Positions 1 to 12,303 of a stretch of DNA of 64,000 nt are shown piece by piece (the stretch's first letter is position 1; the number at the start of each line of letters is the position of its first letter). The notes beneath the pieces are model-generated. The model had not been told where the DNA came from, made no database searches, and saw nothing but the letters and a program-made list of their open reading frames with translations. Origin of the DNA: Brasilonema sp. CT11 (GTDB lineage: Bacteria > Cyanobacteriota > Cyanobacteriia > Cyanobacteriales > Nostocaceae); NCBI RefSeq assembly GCF_017982655.1, contig NZ_JABXYX010000001.1, positions 124,001 through 188,000 on the forward strand, written 5' to 3'. The position numbers and the translations under genes were made by a program.

Positions 1-246
1 AACAAAGCATATAAATCGGCAGTGAAAACCCTGATGAAAAAATACTTCGCTGCTGTAGATGCCTATGGGGCAAATCAAAGCCCGGAATCAAAACAAGAAG
101 TCATGAGCCGAATGTCGGAAGCTTACAGCAAAATCGATAGAGCGGTGAAAAAAGGTGTACTTCATCCTAACAATGGAGCCAGGAAAAAGTCAAAATTGGC
201 TCAGAGGCTAAAAGTGCACACACAAGCAGCAGCAAGCGCACAGTAG
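1..246 (+). CDS. rpsT: 30S ribosomal protein S20, 5'-truncated by window edge
   Basis: The reading frame is open from base 1 (Asn-Lys-Ala-Tyr-Lys-Ser...) and ends at a TAG at 244-246, so the first roughly 20 codons lie outside the window. An internal GTG at 22 is a Val codon, not the start. The Lys/Ala-rich helical sequence with the segment [15 protein letters not shown] near the C-terminus is typical of bacterial S20, which binds 16S rRNA early in 30S assembly. It is followed by tatD, rpoB, rpoC1 and rpoC2 on the same strand, the usual cyanobacterial order, which supports the call. Confidence 0.95.
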   Translation, partial: NKAYKSAVKTLMKKYFAAVDAYGANQSPESKQEVMSRMSEAYSKIDRAVKKGVLHPNNGARKKSKLAQRLKVHTQAAASAQ

Positions 247-490
247 TCAATAATCTGTAGTCTTGAGTCCCTAGTATAAAAGTGCGAAAAGAAAGCACCT
301 ATACCCTATGGCTAAGCCATAAAGCGCTAGTTCCTTTCTGCTGGGGAACCTGTTCGCAGGACAGGCGATCGCGCAGCGCTTATACATAATGAATGAAAAG
401 CTTATGATGCAAGCTTTTTAAAATTGTAATGAGTGCGAAGCGGTAGTAGTCGGTATCAAGGACTAAACGGCAAAAGACGAAGGATAAGCA

Positions 491-1276
491 ATGCAGCTGA
501 TAGACACTCACGTTCACGTCAACTTTGACGTTTTCCAGCCGGATTTAGAAGCAGTGCGATCGCGATGGCAACAAGCAGGCGTCGTACATCTGGTACACTC
601 CTGTGTAGAACCATCTGAGTTTAAAGGCATTCAAGATCTGGCTCACCGTTTTCCAGAAATGAGCTTTGCTGTAGGGTTACATCCTTTAGATGCAGCAAAA
701 TGGAATGAACAAACAGCAGATGAAATCATAAGTTTCGCTAATTCTGACTCTAAAGTCGTAGCAATTGGGGAAACGGGGCTGGATTTCTATAAAGCAGATA
801 ACGAAGAGCAACAGCAGAAGGTTTTTGAGACACAGTTAGCGATCGCCGCCCAACTCAATAAACCCGTCATTATCCACTGTCGTGATGCAGCGGCACAGGT
901 AAGGCAAATACTGCAAAAATGGATAAACCTCAAAGGAAAAAGTGTGCGGGGTGTCATGCACTGCTGGGGTGGAAGCCCAGAACAAACCCAATGGTTTGTT
1001 GACTTGGACTTCTACATCAGCTTTAGCGGAACAGTGACATTTAAAAACGCCAAACAAATTCAACAATCAGCTGCTATGGTCAGGAGCGATCGCCTGTTAA
1101 TAGAAACAGATTGTCCTTTTCTCTCACCCGTCCCAAAACGAGGTGAACGGCGCAATGAACCAGCGTACGTCCGCTATGTTGCAGAACAAGTCGCAGCAGT
1201 GCGGGGAGAAACGGTTGATGCGATCGCAACTCTGACTACCCGAAATGCCTGTGAATTGTTTGGCTTAACAATATAG
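491..1276 (+). CDS. tatD: TatD-family metal-dependent hydrolase (DNase)
   Basis: A 261-residue protein of normal TatD length. Metal ligands of the amidohydrolase-type TIM barrel are all visible: DTHVH at residues 5-9, GETGLDFY with Glu94, IHCRDA with His129, HCWGG with His157, and ETDCPFL with Asp207. TatD enzymes are cytoplasmic metal-dependent nucleases or phosphodiesterases linked to DNA repair and RNA quality control. The ATG at 491 follows a weak purine-rich stretch (GACGAAGGATAAGCA). It lies between rpsT and rpoB as in other cyanobacteria; a 244-bp spacer with a HIP1 site separates it from rpsT. No residue needed for catalysis is missing. Confidence 0.93.
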   Translation: MQLIDTHVHVNFDVFQPDLEAVRSRWQQAGVVHLVHSCVEPSEFKGIQDLAHRFPEMSFAVGLHPLDAAKWNEQTADEIISFANSDSKVVAIGETGLDFYKADNEEQQQKVFETQLAIAAQLNKPVIIHCRDAAAQVRQILQKWINLKGKSVRGVMHCWGGSPEQTQWFVDLDFYISFSGTVTFKNAKQIQQSAAMVRSDRLLIETDCPFLSPVPKRGERRNEPAYVRYVAEQVAAVRGETVDAIATLTTRNACELFGLTI

Positions 1277-1973
1277 AACATCTCCCCTAGTGCAGAAACT
1301 TAGATAATGGAAAACTCAAACTTTAGGAGGACTAAAATATGCTATTATTATTTCCTCCAAAATAGACTTGCATAAGCCATAATGGTTAAGGAAGCAACTA
1401 TTGAATCTGACACTTGAGTCAAGAATAGCTTATTAACCATCCTTTTAATCTCTACAACTGGATGCTCTAATTCCATGAGGACTATAACTTTCAATTATTG
1501 GTCATCTAGACCTGCTCTCTAAACAGTAGTTTCATATTTTTCCTATAGAAAATTGTTAAACAAATGACCGTGTGGCCACCACCCGCCAAGGCAAACTATC
1601 CATAGACAAAGTAGGCTCAGGGGAATATTGTCCTCTGAGCATAAGGATATTATCCCTCTGGGTTTCAACCCAGGTAGTTACGTACAAGCCAAAACAATGT
1701 GACGCTGCTTAAGGTAGAATGCGCTTTTTGGAGGGGGAAGTGAAGAAAACAAGACAAAGTAACAAAAAGTTATACCATTTGAATTCAGTAAAGAAGTTCA
1801 TAGCTAATGGAAATTGCCAACTAATGGCCGCAAAATGGGTAATTATCCCCTTGCCAAAATCCTTATTCGCGGCTTTAATAACTCCGTTTGCCCACACCTG
1901 CTCGTGAGTAGGCGGTGTCAGGAGAAGTTCCCACACACCATTAAGTAAAACTTAGGTTGACAAAGGTAGAGGC
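1277..1973 (+). promoter_or_regulatory. Long non-coding leader upstream of rpoB
   Basis: A 697-bp stretch without a credible gene. It holds a small hairpin at 1658-1673 (CTGGGTTTCAACCCAG) and an A/T-rich part near 1300-1560. The polymerase operon promoter is presumably here, but no -10/-35 pair is clear enough to place. Short ORFs at 1719-1907 (+) and 1709-1936 (-) have no recognisable motifs and are not called as genes. Confidence 0.45.
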
Positions 1974-4900
1974 ATGACAAACGAAACAATTATGGAACCC
2001 GCCTTTTTGTTGCCCGACTTGATAGAAATTCAGCGTTCCAGCTTCCGCTGGTTTCTAGAAGAAGGGCTAATAGAAGAACTCAACTCCTTTAGTCCGATTA
2101 CAGACTACACTGGCAAACTGGAACTGCATTTTTTGGGTCAAAACTACAGACTAAAACAGCCAAAGTACAGTGTAGACGAAGCAAAACGGCGGGATAGTAC
2201 CTACGCGGTACAAATGTATGTCCCGACTCGTTTGATAAATAAAGAAACCGGAGAAATAAAAGAACAAGAAGTTTTTATTGGGGATTTGCCTCTGATGACT
2301 GACCGAGGCACGTTTATCATTAACGGTGCTGAGCGGGTGATTGTCAACCAGATAGTGCGATCGCCAGGAGTGTACTACAAATCAGAAATTGACAAAAACG
2401 GGCGGCGTACCTATTCAGCTAGTTTAATCCCAAACCGAGGAGCTTGGCTGAAATTTGAAACAGACCGTAACGACTTAGTCTGGGTACGTATTGACAAAAC
2501 TCGCAAACTGTCAGCGCAAGTGCTTCTGAAGGCACTTGGGTTGTCAGATAACGAAATCTTCGACGCCTTACGCCACCCAGAATACTTCCAAAAAACCATT
2601 GAAAAAGAAGGGCAATTCTCTGAAGAAGAAGCCCTGATGGAGTTGTATCGTAAACTGCGTCCTGGTGAACCGCCCACAGTGTTAGGAGGACAACAACTTC
2701 TCGACTCGCGCTTCTTTGATCCCAAACGCTACGACCTTGGCCGCGTTGGACGTTACAAGCTGAACAAGAAACTGCGCTTGCAAGTGCCAGAAACGATGCG
2801 CGTCTTAACTCCCCAAGACATCTTGGCAGCAGTGGATTACCTGATCAACCTTGAGTTTGATATTGGGAACACTGACGACATTGACCACTTGGGTAACCGC
2901 CGAGTCAGAAGCGTGGGCGAATTGCTGCAAAACCAGGTAAGAGTCGGTTTAAACCGCTTAGAACGTATCATTCGCGAAAGAATGACCGTATCTGATGCTG
3001 AAGTGCTGACTCCTGCTTCCTTAGTGAACCCGAAACCCTTGGTTGCAGCCATTAAAGAATTCTTTGGGTCTAGCCAATTGTCGCAGTTCATGGATCAGAC
3101 AAATCCTCTGGCAGAACTGACCCACAAACGCCGTTTATCCGCACTTGGTCCTGGAGGTCTAACCCGCGAACGTGCAGGTTTTGCGGTACGGGATATTCAC
3201 CCATCCCACTACGGACGCATTTGCCCAGTGGAAACTCCAGAAGGTCCCAACGCAGGTTTGATTGGTTCGTTGGCAACTCATGCTCGCGTTAACCAGTATG
3301 GTTTTCTAGAAACACCCTATCGAGCAGTAGAAAATGGACGGGTGCGGTTTGATTTACCACCTGTTTACATGACTGCAGATGAAGAAGACGACCTGCGCGT
3401 TGCTGCAGGCGACTTGCCAGTGGATGAAAATGCTGACATCATTGGACCGCAAGTCACAGTACGTTATCGTCAGGAATTCTCCACAACCACGCCAGAGCAA
3501 GTGGACTACGTAGCAATATCGCCTGTGCAAATTGTGTCTGTTGCTACTAGCATGATTCCATTTTTGGAGCATGACGACGCTAACCGCGCCCTGATGGGAT
3601 CGAATATGCAACGGCAAGCAGTCCCCCTACTTAAACCAGAGCGTCCTTTAGTAGGAACAGGCTTAGAAGCTCAAGCAGCAAGAGACTCTGGTATGGTGAT
3701 TGTATCGCGTACCGACGGAGAAGTAGTCTATGTAGACGCAACAGAAATTCGTGTGCGTCCACGGGTTGCCTCAACTGATGGAAAGCCAACCGCCGCGCTG
3801 AGTCCCCAAGGTACTGGCTCATCCGCACGCGACCATTCTTCCAAATCTAATACCTCAGACCTTAGATACCACATTTCCAAATATCATCGCTCCAACCAAG
3901 ATACCTGTCTCAACCAAAAACCGTTAGTTTACATGGGTGAACGCGTTGTCGCAGGTCAAGTGTTGGCGGATGGTTCTTCTACTGAAGGAGGAGAACTGGC
4001 ACTGGGACAAAACATCGTTGTCGCCTATATGCCTTGGGAAGGGTATAACTACGAAGACGCGATTTTGATTTCGGAACGTCTGGTGCAGGATGATATCTAC
4101 ACCTCAATTCACATTGAAAAATATGAAATTGAGGCAAGACAAACCAAGTTGGGACCAGAAGAAATAACTAGAGAAATTCCCAACGTAGGTGAAGATGCTT
4201 TGCGTCAATTGGATGAACAGGGGATCATTCGCATCGGGGCATGGGTAGAATCTGGTGACATCCTGGTTGGAAAAGTAACACCTAAAGGAGAATCCGACCA
4301 GCCACCAGAAGAAAAGTTGCTGCGAGCAATTTTTGGTGAAAAAGCACGGGATGTGAGAGACAATTCCCTGCGAGTCCCCAACGGTGAAAAAGGACGCGTC
4401 GTAGACGTACGATTGTTTACACGCGAACAAGGCGATGAACTGCCACCAGGGGCAAACATGGTCGTTCGGGTTTATGTGGCGCAGAAGCGTAAAATCCAAG
4501 TCGGCGACAAAATGGCAGGACGTCACGGTAACAAAGGAATTATTTCCAAAATCTTGCCAATAGAAGACATGCCGTACTTGCCAGATGGCTCACCAGTAGA
4601 CATTGTCCTTAATCCTTTGGGCGTACCCAGCCGGATGAACGTTGGACAAGTGTTTGAATGTCTGTTGGGTTGGGCTGGTCAAAACCTGGGAGTGCGGTTT
4701 AAACTCACCCCCTTTGACGAAATGTATGGCGAAGAATCATCTCGAACCATAGTACATGGCAAATTGCAAGAAGCACGGGACGAAACAGGCAGAAACTGGG
4801 TCTTTAACCCAGATGACCCTGGAAAAATCTTGGTATATGACGGTCGCACCGGCGAACCCTTTGACCGAGCAGTAACTATCGGTGTGGCATATATGCTGAA

Positions 4901-5354
4901 ACTGGTTCACTTGGTGGACGACAAGATCCACGCCCGTTCAACAGGTCCATACTCGCTAGTGACCCAGCAACCCTTGGGTGGTAAAGCACAACAAGGTGGT
5001 CAGCGGTTCGGTGAAATGGAAGTGTGGGCACTGGAAGCCTTCGGTGCTGCTTACACCTTGCAGGAGTTGCTAACCGTCAAATCAGACGATATGCAAGGAC
5101 GAAATGAAGCCCTCAATGCGATCGTCAAAGGGAAGGCAATTCCTCGACCTGGAACACCAGAATCCTTTAAAGTGTTGATGCGAGAACTGCAATCATTAGG
5201 CTTGGATATTGCCGTACACAAGGTAGAGACGCAGACAGACGGTAGTTCTTTGGATGTCGAAGTTGATTTGATGACCGACCAAGGAAATCGCCGTACACCT
5301 CCACGTCCAACCTATGAATCCTTGTCCCGCGAGTCGATGGAAGATGAGGAATAA
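1974..5354 (+). CDS. rpoB: DNA-directed RNA polymerase subunit beta
   Basis: A 1126-residue beta subunit, close to the usual cyanobacterial length. It starts with the conserved cyanobacterial segment [20 protein letters not shown] and carries the catalytic-core blocks [31 protein letters not shown] and the C-terminal [21 protein letters not shown]. Together with RpoA, RpoC1 and RpoC2 it forms core RNA polymerase. The ATG at 1974 is preceded by GGTAGAGG. A Ser/Thr-rich linker at about residues 595-635, just before [13 protein letters not shown], is of a region that varies among cyanobacteria; its DNA at 3811-3827 matches a dispersed repeat elsewhere in the window in 16 of 17 bases, so part of it may be repeat-derived. 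Confidence 0.98.
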   Translation: MTNETIMEPAFLLPDLIEIQRSSFRWFLEEGLIEELNSFSPITDYTGKLELHFLGQNYRLKQPKYSVDEAKRRDSTYAVQMYVPTRLINKETGEIKEQEVFIGDLPLMTDRGTFIINGAERVIVNQIVRSPGVYYKSEIDKNGRRTYSASLIPNRGAWLKFETDRNDLVWVRIDKTRKLSAQVLLKALGLSDNEIFDALRHPEYFQKTIEKEGQFSEEEALMELYRKLRPGEPPTVLGGQQLLDSRFFDPKRYDLGRVGRYKLNKKLRLQVPETMRVLTPQDILAAVDYLINLEFDIGNTDDIDHLGNRRVRSVGELLQNQVRVGLNRLERIIRERMTVSDAEVLTPASLVNPKPLVAAIKEFFGSSQLSQFMDQTNPLAELTHKRRLSALGPGGLTRERAGFAVRDIHPSHYGRICPVETPEGPNAGLIGSLATHARVNQYGFLETPYRAVENGRVRFDLPPVYMTADEEDDLRVAAGDLPVDENADIIGPQVTVRYRQEFSTTTPEQVDYVAISPVQIVSVATSMIPFLEHDDANRALMGSNMQRQAVPLLKPERPLVGTGLEAQAARDSGMVIVSRTDGEVVYVDATEIRVRPRVASTDGKPTAALSPQGTGSSARDHSSKSNTSDLRYHISKYHRSNQDTCLNQKPLVYMGERVVAGQVLADGSSTEGGELALGQNIVVAYMPWEGYNYEDAILISERLVQDDIYTSIHIEKYEIEARQTKLGPEEITREIPNVGEDALRQLDEQGIIRIGAWVESGDILVGKVTPKGESDQPPEEKLLRAIFGEKARDVRDNSLRVPNGEKGRVVDVRLFTREQGDELPPGANMVVRVYVAQKRKIQVGDKMAGRHGNKGIISKILPIEDMPYLPDGSPVDIVLNPLGVPSRMNVGQVFECLLGWAGQNLGVRFKLTPFDEMYGEESSRTIVHGKLQEARDETGRNWVFNPDDPGKILVYDGRTGEPFDRAVTIGVAYMLKLVHLVDDKIHARSTGPYSLVTQQPLGGKAQQGGQRFGEMEVWALEAFGAAYTLQELLTVKSDDMQGRNEALNAIVKGKAIPRPGTPESFKVLMRELQSLGLDIAVHKVETQTDGSSLDVEVDLMTDQGNRRTPPRPTYESLSRESMEDEE

Positions 5355-5369
5355 ATAGTGAACAGTGAG

Positions 5370-5715
5370 TCCAGTGCTTGACCAGGGTTTTTGCTCTCAC
5401 GGCATCTGGTGAGTCCAGCGCTATGCAGGAGGGGAGCCAGTGCAGTCTTGGCGTCTCCCCAAGTAGAGCACCTGGCGTTTTCCCTCGTGCTGGCTCTGGC
5501 GTCCCTTGTTCCTTGCGCGTGTCCCTTTGGAACGAGCTCGTCTCCGAACGTAAGTGCCTGCCTGCAGGACTATTAAGATACCCGAAGGGCGAACCCGATA
5601 GCCTTATGGCTATCGTAGCGTCTGGCAAAGGAGATACGCGCACACTAGCACACGCAGCGTGTATGCCTACGGCATCCTTAACACATACGGCACAATCGGG
5701 CTGTATGTGCTAATA
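5370..5715. repeat. Nested palindromic repeats in the rpoB-rpoC1 spacer
   Basis: The 504-bp spacer between rpoB and rpoC1 is mostly a patchwork of short inverted repeats of the kinds seen elsewhere in the window: GAGCCAGTGCAG (reverse of the ACTGGCTC core), GCATCTGG, CCTTATGGCTATCG, and paired copies of CACACGCAGCGTGT-type palindromes near 5645-5665. Overlapping open frames here (5378-5713 and others) read through the repeats in several phases and have no homology I recognise. The last 140 bp before rpoC1 is ordinary leader. Confidence 0.75.
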
Positions 5716-5858
5716 ATGGCAAACCCAGAGGGTAAATTGTTATTAGTGAACAGTAATAGCTGAGAACTGATAACTAACAACTAAATACTCACACCAACAC
5801 GGAGTTTATCACCCGTGTACCTCAGAAGTAATAACTTAGAACACAGTTTAGACGAAAG

Positions 5859-7736
5859 ATGAGAGTAGCCCAAAATAATCAGTTTGACTACGTTAAAATC
5901 GGCTTGGCATCACCAGAACGCATTCGGATTTGGGGTGAGAGAACTTTACCGAATGGTCAGGTAGTTGGTGAAGTCACAAAGCCAGAGACAATAAATTACC
6001 GTACTTTAAAACCGGAGATGGATGGCTTGTTCTGCGAGCGCATCTTTGGTCCAGCTAAAGATTGGGAATGCCATTGTGGCAAATACAAGAGAGTGCGTCA
6101 TAGAGGTATTGTGTGCGAACGCTGTGGCGTGGAAGTGACTGAATCACGAGTGCGCCGCCACCGCATGGGTTACATTAAACTCGCCGCACCAGTCGCTCAC
6201 GTTTGGTATCTCAAAGGCATTCCCAGCTATATCTCTATCCTGCTAGATATGCCTTTGCGGGATGTAGAGCAAATTGTTTATTTCAATTCCTATGTTGTTC
6301 TCAGTCCTGGCAATGCTGAAACCTTAACTTACAAACAGTTACTGAGTGAAGACCAGTGGCTGGAAATCGAAGACCAAATTTACTCAGAAGATTCCACGCT
6401 TGCTGGGGTAGAGGTCGGTATTGGTGCAGAAGCGTTGTTGCGATTGCTCGCCGATATCAACTTAGAGGAAGCAGCTGAATCCTTGCGCGAAGAAATTACG
6501 ACCGCCAAAGGTCAAAAGCGGGCGAAGCTGATTAAGCGGCTACGGGTGATTGACAACTTCATCGCCACCGGGTCTAAGCCTGAGTGGATGGTTATGGCTG
6601 TGATCCCCGTTATTCCCCCAGACTTGCGCCCAATGGTGCAGTTGGACGGCGGACGATTTGCGACGAGCGATTTGAATGATTTATATCGCCGAGTGATTAA
6701 CCGCAACAACCGTTTGGCACGCCTGCAAGAAATTTTGGCTCCTGAGATTATTGTTCGCAACGAAAAGCGGATGCTGCAAGAAGCAGTGGACGCTTTGATT
6801 GACAATGGTCGTCGGGGACGCACGGTTGTAGGGGCAAACAACCGACCACTCAAGTCCTTGTCCGACATCATCGAAGGTAAGCAAGGACGTTTCCGGCAAA
6901 ACTTACTCGGTAAACGGGTTGACTACTCTGGACGTTCCGTGATTGTCGTCGGACCAAAGCTTAACATCCACCAGTGCGGTTTGCCACGAGAAATGGCCAT
7001 TGAGCTATTTCAACCATTTGTCATCAATCGGCTGATTCGTAGCGGAATGGTAAACAACATCAAAGCTGCGAAAAAGTTGATATCTCGTTCTGATCCGAGT
7101 GTTTGGGATGTTCTAGAAGAAGTGATTGAAGGACACCCTGTTCTGCTCAACCGTGCGCCGACGCTGCACCGTTTGGGTATTCAAGCTTTCGAGCCAATTT
7201 TAGTAGAAGGCCGAGCAATTCAGCTCCACCCACTTGTTTGTCCAGCATTTAACGCTGACTTTGATGGTGACCAAATGGCGGTACACGTACCCTTATCTTT
7301 GGAATCTCAAGCGGAAGCACGGTTACTGATGCTGGCGTCTAACAACATTTTGTCACCAGCAACTGGTAGACCAATTATTACACCTAGCCAAGACATGGTC
7401 TTAGGGGCATATTACTTAACCGCAGAAAATCCTAATGCGACAAAAGGCGCAGGACGCTACTTTACTTGTCTTGATGATGTTGTCATGGCTTACGAACAGC
7501 AACAAATTGACCTGCATGCCTATATCTATGTGCGATATGACGGCGAAGTCGAGACAGGTGAGCCAGATATAGAACCGGTTGAAGTTAAACCCAATGACGA
7601 TGGTAGCCGGACTTTGCTGTATAAGTTCCGTCGAGTCAGAGAAGATGCTCAGGGAAACATGCTCTCCCAGTATATACGGACAACACCAGGTCGCGTTATT
7701 TACAATAAAGCAATTCAAGAAGCGATCGCCAGTTAA
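5859..7736 (+). CDS. rpoC1: DNA-directed RNA polymerase subunit gamma (RpoC1)
   Basis: A 625-residue protein equal to the N-terminal part of bacterial beta-prime; the split into RpoC1 and RpoC2 is diagnostic of cyanobacteria and plastids. It has the zinc-binding CHCGKYKR...CERCG segment near residues 70-90 and the catalytic Mg-binding loop [14 protein letters not shown] starting at Asn465. The start [20 protein letters not shown] is the family norm. It is co-oriented with rpoB and rpoC2 but separated from both by repeat-filled spacers. Confidence 0.98.
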   Translation: MRVAQNNQFDYVKIGLASPERIRIWGERTLPNGQVVGEVTKPETINYRTLKPEMDGLFCERIFGPAKDWECHCGKYKRVRHRGIVCERCGVEVTESRVRRHRMGYIKLAAPVAHVWYLKGIPSYISILLDMPLRDVEQIVYFNSYVVLSPGNAETLTYKQLLSEDQWLEIEDQIYSEDSTLAGVEVGIGAEALLRLLADINLEEAAESLREEITTAKGQKRAKLIKRLRVIDNFIATGSKPEWMVMAVIPVIPPDLRPMVQLDGGRFATSDLNDLYRRVINRNNRLARLQEILAPEIIVRNEKRMLQEAVDALIDNGRRGRTVVGANNRPLKSLSDIIEGKQGRFRQNLLGKRVDYSGRSVIVVGPKLNIHQCGLPREMAIELFQPFVINRLIRSGMVNNIKAAKKLISRSDPSVWDVLEEVIEGHPVLLNRAPTLHRLGIQAFEPILVEGRAIQLHPLVCPAFNADFDGDQMAVHVPLSLESQAEARLLMLASNNILSPATGRPIITPSQDMVLGAYYLTAENPNATKGAGRYFTCLDDVVMAYEQQQIDLHAYIYVRYDGEVETGEPDIEPVEVKPNDDGSRTLLYKFRRVREDAQGNMLSQYIRTTPGRVIYNKAIQEAIAS

Positions 7737-7739
7737 CCG

Positions 7740-7978
7740 TTACGCAGAGTCAAAACTGAGCCAGTGCAGGAGTGAAGCAGCACTGCCCAAAGTGTTCGGT
7801 CAGCCTACAGCAACTGGCAAACCCCTAAGGGTCAAAAAGTTAAGAGTTCAAAGTTTTTTTGACCAATGACGTGTTGATCCTTGACTCTACCAGAGGCAGT
7901 TGCTAGGGGGAAACCCTCATACTGTCTCGCCTTGATCAATGACTAATGACTAAGGACTAATGACTCATGACTAATGAC
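7740..7978. repeat. Repeat-filled rpoC1-rpoC2 spacer with heptamer tandem repeat
   Basis: The spacer carries palindromic fragments (GAGCCAGTGCAGGAG, CAGCAACTGGC, CTAGGGGGAAACCCTC) and, from about 7937, a degenerate heptamer repeat of the type ATGACTA (TGACTAA, TGACTAA, GGACTAA, TGACTCA, TGACTAA, TGAC). The repeat runs into the rpoC2 coding region, so the first codons Met-Thr-Asn-Asp are written in repeat sequence. Such heptamers are known as STRRs in Nostocales. Confidence 0.8.
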
Positions 7979-10900
7979 AAAATGGTTTTTCGGAATCGCA
8001 TCGTTGACAAAGGTCAACTGAAGAACCTTATCTCCTGGTCGTTCATCCATTATGGTACGGCCCGGACAGCAATGATGGCAGACAAATTAAAAGATTTGGG
8101 ATTCCGCTACGCGACCAAAGCAGGTGTTTCCATCAGTGTTGATGATTTGATGGTTCCTCCTTCCAAGCGAGCGCTTCTAGAAGCCGCTGAGGCTGAAATT
8201 CGTGCAACAGAAGAACGCTACCAACGTGGAGAAATTACCGAAGTAGAGCGATTCCAAAAAGTGATTGACACTTGGAACGGTACTTCTGAAGCCTTGAAAG
8301 ACGAAGTGGTCAACTACTTCAAGAAAAATAACCCCCTTAACTCCGTGTACATGATGGCATTCTCTGGAGCAAGGGGTAACATTTCTCAGGTGCGCCAATT
8401 GGTCGGAATGCGAGGACTGATGGCAGATCCCCAAGGAGAAATTATTGACCAGCCGATCAAAACAAACTTCCGCGAAGGACTGACCGTAACAGAATACATT
8501 ATTTCGTCTTACGGTGCGAGAAAAGGTCTAGTAGACACAGCCTTGCGGACTGCTGACTCTGGTTATCTTACCCGCCGTTTGGTGGACGTATCGCAGGATG
8601 TGATTATTCGAGAATTTGACTGCGGTACCACCAGGGGAATTCCTTTGCGAGCCATGACAGAAGGTGAGAAAGTCTTGATTAACCTTGGCACAAGGTTAAT
8701 GGGGCGGGTCATTGGAGAGGATGTCGTGCATCCAAAAACAAAAGAAGTTATTGCAGCACGTAATAGCCCCGTTTCCGATGATCTGGCACGCAAAATTGAT
8801 AAGGCCGGAGTCAAAGAAGTCGTCGTGCGTTCTCCTTTGACTTGTGAAGCAGCGCGATCCGTCTGCCAACATTGCTATGGTTGGAGTTTGGCACACGCTA
8901 AGATGGTGGATCTTGGCGAAGCTGTAGGTATTATTGCGGCACAAAGTATTGGTGAACCTGGTACCCAGCTGACGATGCGTACCTTTCACACAGGTGGTGT
9001 CTTCTCTGGTGAAGTCGCAAAACAAGTCCGCGCAGAATCCGATGGTACTGTTCGCTTGCCACGTAAATTGCGGACAAGGGCTTACCGCACCCGCCACGGG
9101 GAAGACGCCTTGTATGTAGAAGCCAATGGCAGCATTACTTTAGAAGTAGTAACAGACAACGCTAGCTCCCCCACGCCTCAAGACATTCCTGTTACCCAAG
9201 GTTCAACGCTATACGTTGTTGATGGGCAAAAGATTAAAACAGGTCAGCTGGTGGCTGAGGTTGCGATCGGTGGACGTACAACTCGTATCAATACAGAAAA
9301 AGCAGTCAAAGATGTCGCCTCTGACATGGCAGGGGAAGTCAAATTTGCCGATGTTGTGCCAGAACAAAAAACTGACCGTCAGGGAAACACCACAACAACA
9401 GCAGCACGGGGGGGATTAATTTGGATTCTCTCAGGGGAAGTTTATAACTTACCCCCAGGAGCAGAGTTGGTGGTCAACAATGGTGACACCATAGAATCCA
9501 ACGGTGTTCTAGCAGAAACCAAGTTAACAACGTTGCATGGCGGTGTGGTCCGCTTACCTGAAGCAACCCCAGGTAAAGGAACACGGGAAATTGAAATTAT
9601 CACTGCTTCTGTGGTTTTAGACCAAGCAACAGTAACAGCGCAAACCGCTCAAGGTCGCAACAACTACTTAGTCACCACTGGAAACAACCAAGTCTTTAAC
9701 CTGAGAGCAACCCCCGGCACAAAAGTTCAAAATGGTCAAGTGGTAGCTGAGTTGATTGATGACCGCTATCGCACAACCACTGGTGGATTGCTGAAATACG
9801 CTGGTGTGGATGTCCAGAAAAAAGGTAAGGCAAAGCTGGGTTACGAGGTGGTGCAGGGAGGTACACTCCTCTGGATTCCTGAAGAAACCCACGAAGTGAA
9901 CAAAGATATTTCGCTGCTAATGGTAGAAGACGGTCAGTTTGTTGAAGCTGGCACCGAAGTCGTGAAAGATATCTTCTGCCAAAACAGTGGTGTGATCGAA
10001 GTCACTCAGAAAAACGACATTCTCCGGGAAGTGGTTGTTAAGCCAGGAGAACTGTTGATGGTGGACGATCCAGAAGCAGTGATGGGCAAAGATGGCACCT
10101 TTATTCAGCCCGGTGAAGAATTATTAGGGCAAGTCGCGACAGAGTTGCGCTACATCGAATATGTGGAATCACCAGAAGGTCCAGGACTGTTGAGTCGTCC
10201 AGTTGTTGAGTTTGCAGTACCCAACAATCCTGATGTGCCATCAACCACATCAGTCAGCCAACAAACGAGTCGTTCAATTCAATTGCGGGCAGTACAGCGT
10301 CTGCCATACAAAGATTCTGAGCGTGTCAAGACCGTCGAAGGTGTTGAACTGCTGCGAACCCAACTGGTGTTGGAGATTGAGCAGGAAGGCGAACAAGACC
10401 ACAATGCTTCCCCCTTGGCAGCAGATATTGAATTAGTAGCGGATGTTGATGATCCAGAAGTTCAGCGCTTGCAACTAGTCATTTTGGAATCTTTGGTGCT
10501 TCGTCGGGATATAGCTGCTGACGTAACCCAAGGCAGTACTCAGACAAGCCTGGAAGTAGAGGATGGACAAACAATAGTCCCAGGTTCTGTCGTCGCACGT
10601 ACCCAGATATTGTGTAAAGAAGGGGGTATCGTGCGGGGGGTGCAAAAGGGAACAGAGGCGGTTCGCCGCTGTTTAGTGTTGCGCCACACTGACATGACTA
10701 CGACTGATTTGAGCTCCCCACCCAAAGTCAAAGTCGGTGAGTTGGTAGTAGAAGGTGTAGAAATTGCTCCTGGAGTCTTTGCCGAGCAATCTGGGCAAGT
10801 CCTGGCAGTACAGAAGGGAGAAAGAAAAGCTCAGAAGGCACAAGGAGAAATTCCCCCTACTGAGGAATCAGCACTCACTACTGTGAACTACTCCGTAACA

Positions 10901-12052
10901 CTCCGTGTTGGTCGTCCGTACCGAGTCAGTGGAGGCGCTGTGTTGCAGGTAGACGATGGCGATTTAGTACAGCGTGGTGATAACTTGGTGTTGTTGGTGT
11001 TTGAACGCGCCAAGACTGGGGACATCATTCAAGGTTTGCCCAGAATTGAGGAACTCCTTGAAGCCCGTAAGCCAAAAGAGGCGTGTATACTAGCACGTCG
11101 TACTGGAGAACTCAAGGTCGTTTACGGCGATGGCGATGAAGCGATCGCGCTGAAAGTTGTTGAATCCAATGGTGTGGTCACCGATTATCCTCTAGGACCC
11201 GGACAAAACTTGATCATGCCAGATGGAGCACCAATCACAGCAGGACAAGCATTAACTGATGGTCCTTCTAATCCCCATGAAATTTTGGACATCTTCTTCA
11301 GCCTGGGTTCTGAAGACGGAATCTACGCCTGCGCCAGCCATGCCTTGCAAAAGGTGCAGACGTTCTTGGTGAACGAAGTGCAATCAGTGTATCAGTCCCA
11401 AGGTATTGATATTGCTGACAAGCACATTGAAGTGATTGTCCGCCAGATGACCTCGAAAGTACGGATAGATGATGGTGGTGACACCAGCATGCTTCCTGGA
11501 GAATTGGTAGAATTGCGCCAAGTCGAGCAAGTTAATGAAGCGATGGCAATCACTGGTGGTGCGCGGGCGCAGTATACCCCAGTATTATTGGGTATTACCA
11601 AAGCATCGTTGAATACCGATAGCTTTATTTCCGCAGCATCCTTCCAAGAAACAACGCGTGTCTTGACTGAGGCGGCAATTGAAGGTAAGTCTGACTGGTT
11701 GCGCGGCTTAAAGGAAAACGTGATTATCGGACGACTGATTCCTGCAGGTACTGGGTTTAACGCCTATGAAGAACCTGGTGCGATCGAGGACTATGCTACT
11801 GATATCACTAGCAATGTCTTGGATGAAGTTGACGATCCACTCGATATGGTCTTGGATGACCGCACAGCCCGAAGCTATCAATTAGATTCTCCCACTGTTA
11901 ACGGGGATGGTTTTGGTCTCAGACGCAGTCCAGAAAAATCCATATTGGATGAGGATGATTTGATGCTTGCTTCTGATAGCGAAACTGACCTTGATGACTT
12001 CGCAGAAGAAGACTACGATGAAGACGACGATTACGATGATGACGACGAGTAG
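7967..12052 (+). CDS. rpoC2: DNA-directed RNA polymerase subunit beta-prime (RpoC2)
   Basis: A 1361-residue protein equal to the C-terminal part of beta-prime. Visible blocks are [20 protein letters not shown], the zinc-site segment with CGTTRG and CQHCYGW, the trigger-loop region [16 protein letters not shown], and a large cyanobacterial insertion (roughly residues 350-1000) of repeated sandwich-barrel-type segments. The C-terminus is strongly acidic (last 20 residues almost all Asp, Glu and Tyr). The ATG at 7967 gives [11 protein letters not shown], close to other Nostocales starts; the ATG at 7982 is the only near alternative. The gene is followed by an intrinsic terminator at 12204. Confidence 0.98.
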   Translation: MTNDKMVFRNRIVDKGQLKNLISWSFIHYGTARTAMMADKLKDLGFRYATKAGVSISVDDLMVPPSKRALLEAAEAEIRATEERYQRGEITEVERFQKVIDTWNGTSEALKDEVVNYFKKNNPLNSVYMMAFSGARGNISQVRQLVGMRGLMADPQGEIIDQPIKTNFREGLTVTEYIISSYGARKGLVDTALRTADSGYLTRRLVDVSQDVIIREFDCGTTRGIPLRAMTEGEKVLINLGTRLMGRVIGEDVVHPKTKEVIAARNSPVSDDLARKIDKAGVKEVVVRSPLTCEAARSVCQHCYGWSLAHAKMVDLGEAVGIIAAQSIGEPGTQLTMRTFHTGGVFSGEVAKQVRAESDGTVRLPRKLRTRAYRTRHGEDALYVEANGSITLEVVTDNASSPTPQDIPVTQGSTLYVVDGQKIKTGQLVAEVAIGGRTTRINTEKAVKDVASDMAGEVKFADVVPEQKTDRQGNTTTTAARGGLIWILSGEVYNLPPGAELVVNNGDTIESNGVLAETKLTTLHGGVVRLPEATPGKGTREIEIITASVVLDQATVTAQTAQGRNNYLVTTGNNQVFNLRATPGTKVQNGQVVAELIDDRYRTTTGGLLKYAGVDVQKKGKAKLGYEVVQGGTLLWIPEETHEVNKDISLLMVEDGQFVEAGTEVVKDIFCQNSGVIEVTQKNDILREVVVKPGELLMVDDPEAVMGKDGTFIQPGEELLGQVATELRYIEYVESPEGPGLLSRPVVEFAVPNNPDVPSTTSVSQQTSRSIQLRAVQRLPYKDSERVKTVEGVELLRTQLVLEIEQEGEQDHNASPLAADIELVADVDDPEVQRLQLVILESLVLRRDIAADVTQGSTQTSLEVEDGQTIVPGSVVARTQILCKEGGIVRGVQKGTEAVRRCLVLRHTDMTTTDLSSPPKVKVGELVVEGVEIAPGVFAEQSGQVLAVQKGERKAQKAQGEIPPTEESALTTVNYSVTLRVGRPYRVSGGAVLQVDDGDLVQRGDNLVLLVFERAKTGDIIQGLPRIEELLEARKPKEACILARRTGELKVVYGDGDEAIALKVVESNGVVTDYPLGPGQNLIMPDGAPITAGQALTDGPSNPHEILDIFFSLGSEDGIYACASHALQKVQTFLVNEVQSVYQSQGIDIADKHIEVIVRQMTSKVRIDDGGDTSMLPGELVELRQVEQVNEAMAITGGARAQYTPVLLGITKASLNTDSFISAASFQETTRVLTEAAIEGKSDWLRGLKENVIIGRLIPAGTGFNAYEEPGAIEDYATDITSNVLDEVDDPLDMVLDDRTARSYQLDSPTVNGDGFGLRRSPEKSILDEDDLMLASDSETDLDDFAEEDYDEDDDYDDDDE

Positions 12053-12203
12053 TATTTCGTCTGCTTAATAACTAGGTGAGTACACATCACAGTAATTGGG
12101 GTACAGAATTCGTCGATTTGTTGTAGGTTGGGTAGCACTCCCCGCAACCCAAGATTAACCTCTGGCATTTGGAACCCCTATGAATGAAAAACTGTACTAA
12201 CTT

Positions 12204-12247
12204 ACTCGCCCCAATCACAGGGATTCCTCAACTGGGGTGAGTTTTTT
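12204..12247 (+). terminator. Intrinsic terminator of the rpoB-C1-C2 operon
   Basis: A 10-bp stem, ACTCGCCCCA (12204-12213) with TGGGGTGAGT (12233-12242) including one G-U pair, followed directly by a run of T. It lies 150 bp after the rpoC2 stop and before the convergent AAA gene. Confidence 0.85.
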
Positions 12248-12303
12248 ATGCTAAACTTTTTGAAAATCATGGAAATTTATAGTTTTTTCTGGTTAACTCA
12301 AAC

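Noticed and set aside
1709-1936. Short open frames on both strands upstream of rpoB
   Set aside because: No motif, no ribosome site, and the two frames mirror each other; more likely leader DNA.
4104-4526. Long antisense frame in rpoB
   Set aside because: A shadow of the highly conserved rpoB coding strand; no independent evidence.
5378-5713. Overlapping open frames in the rpoB-rpoC1 spacer
   Set aside because: They read through palindromic repeats in several phases, lack ribosome sites and show no recognisable protein content.
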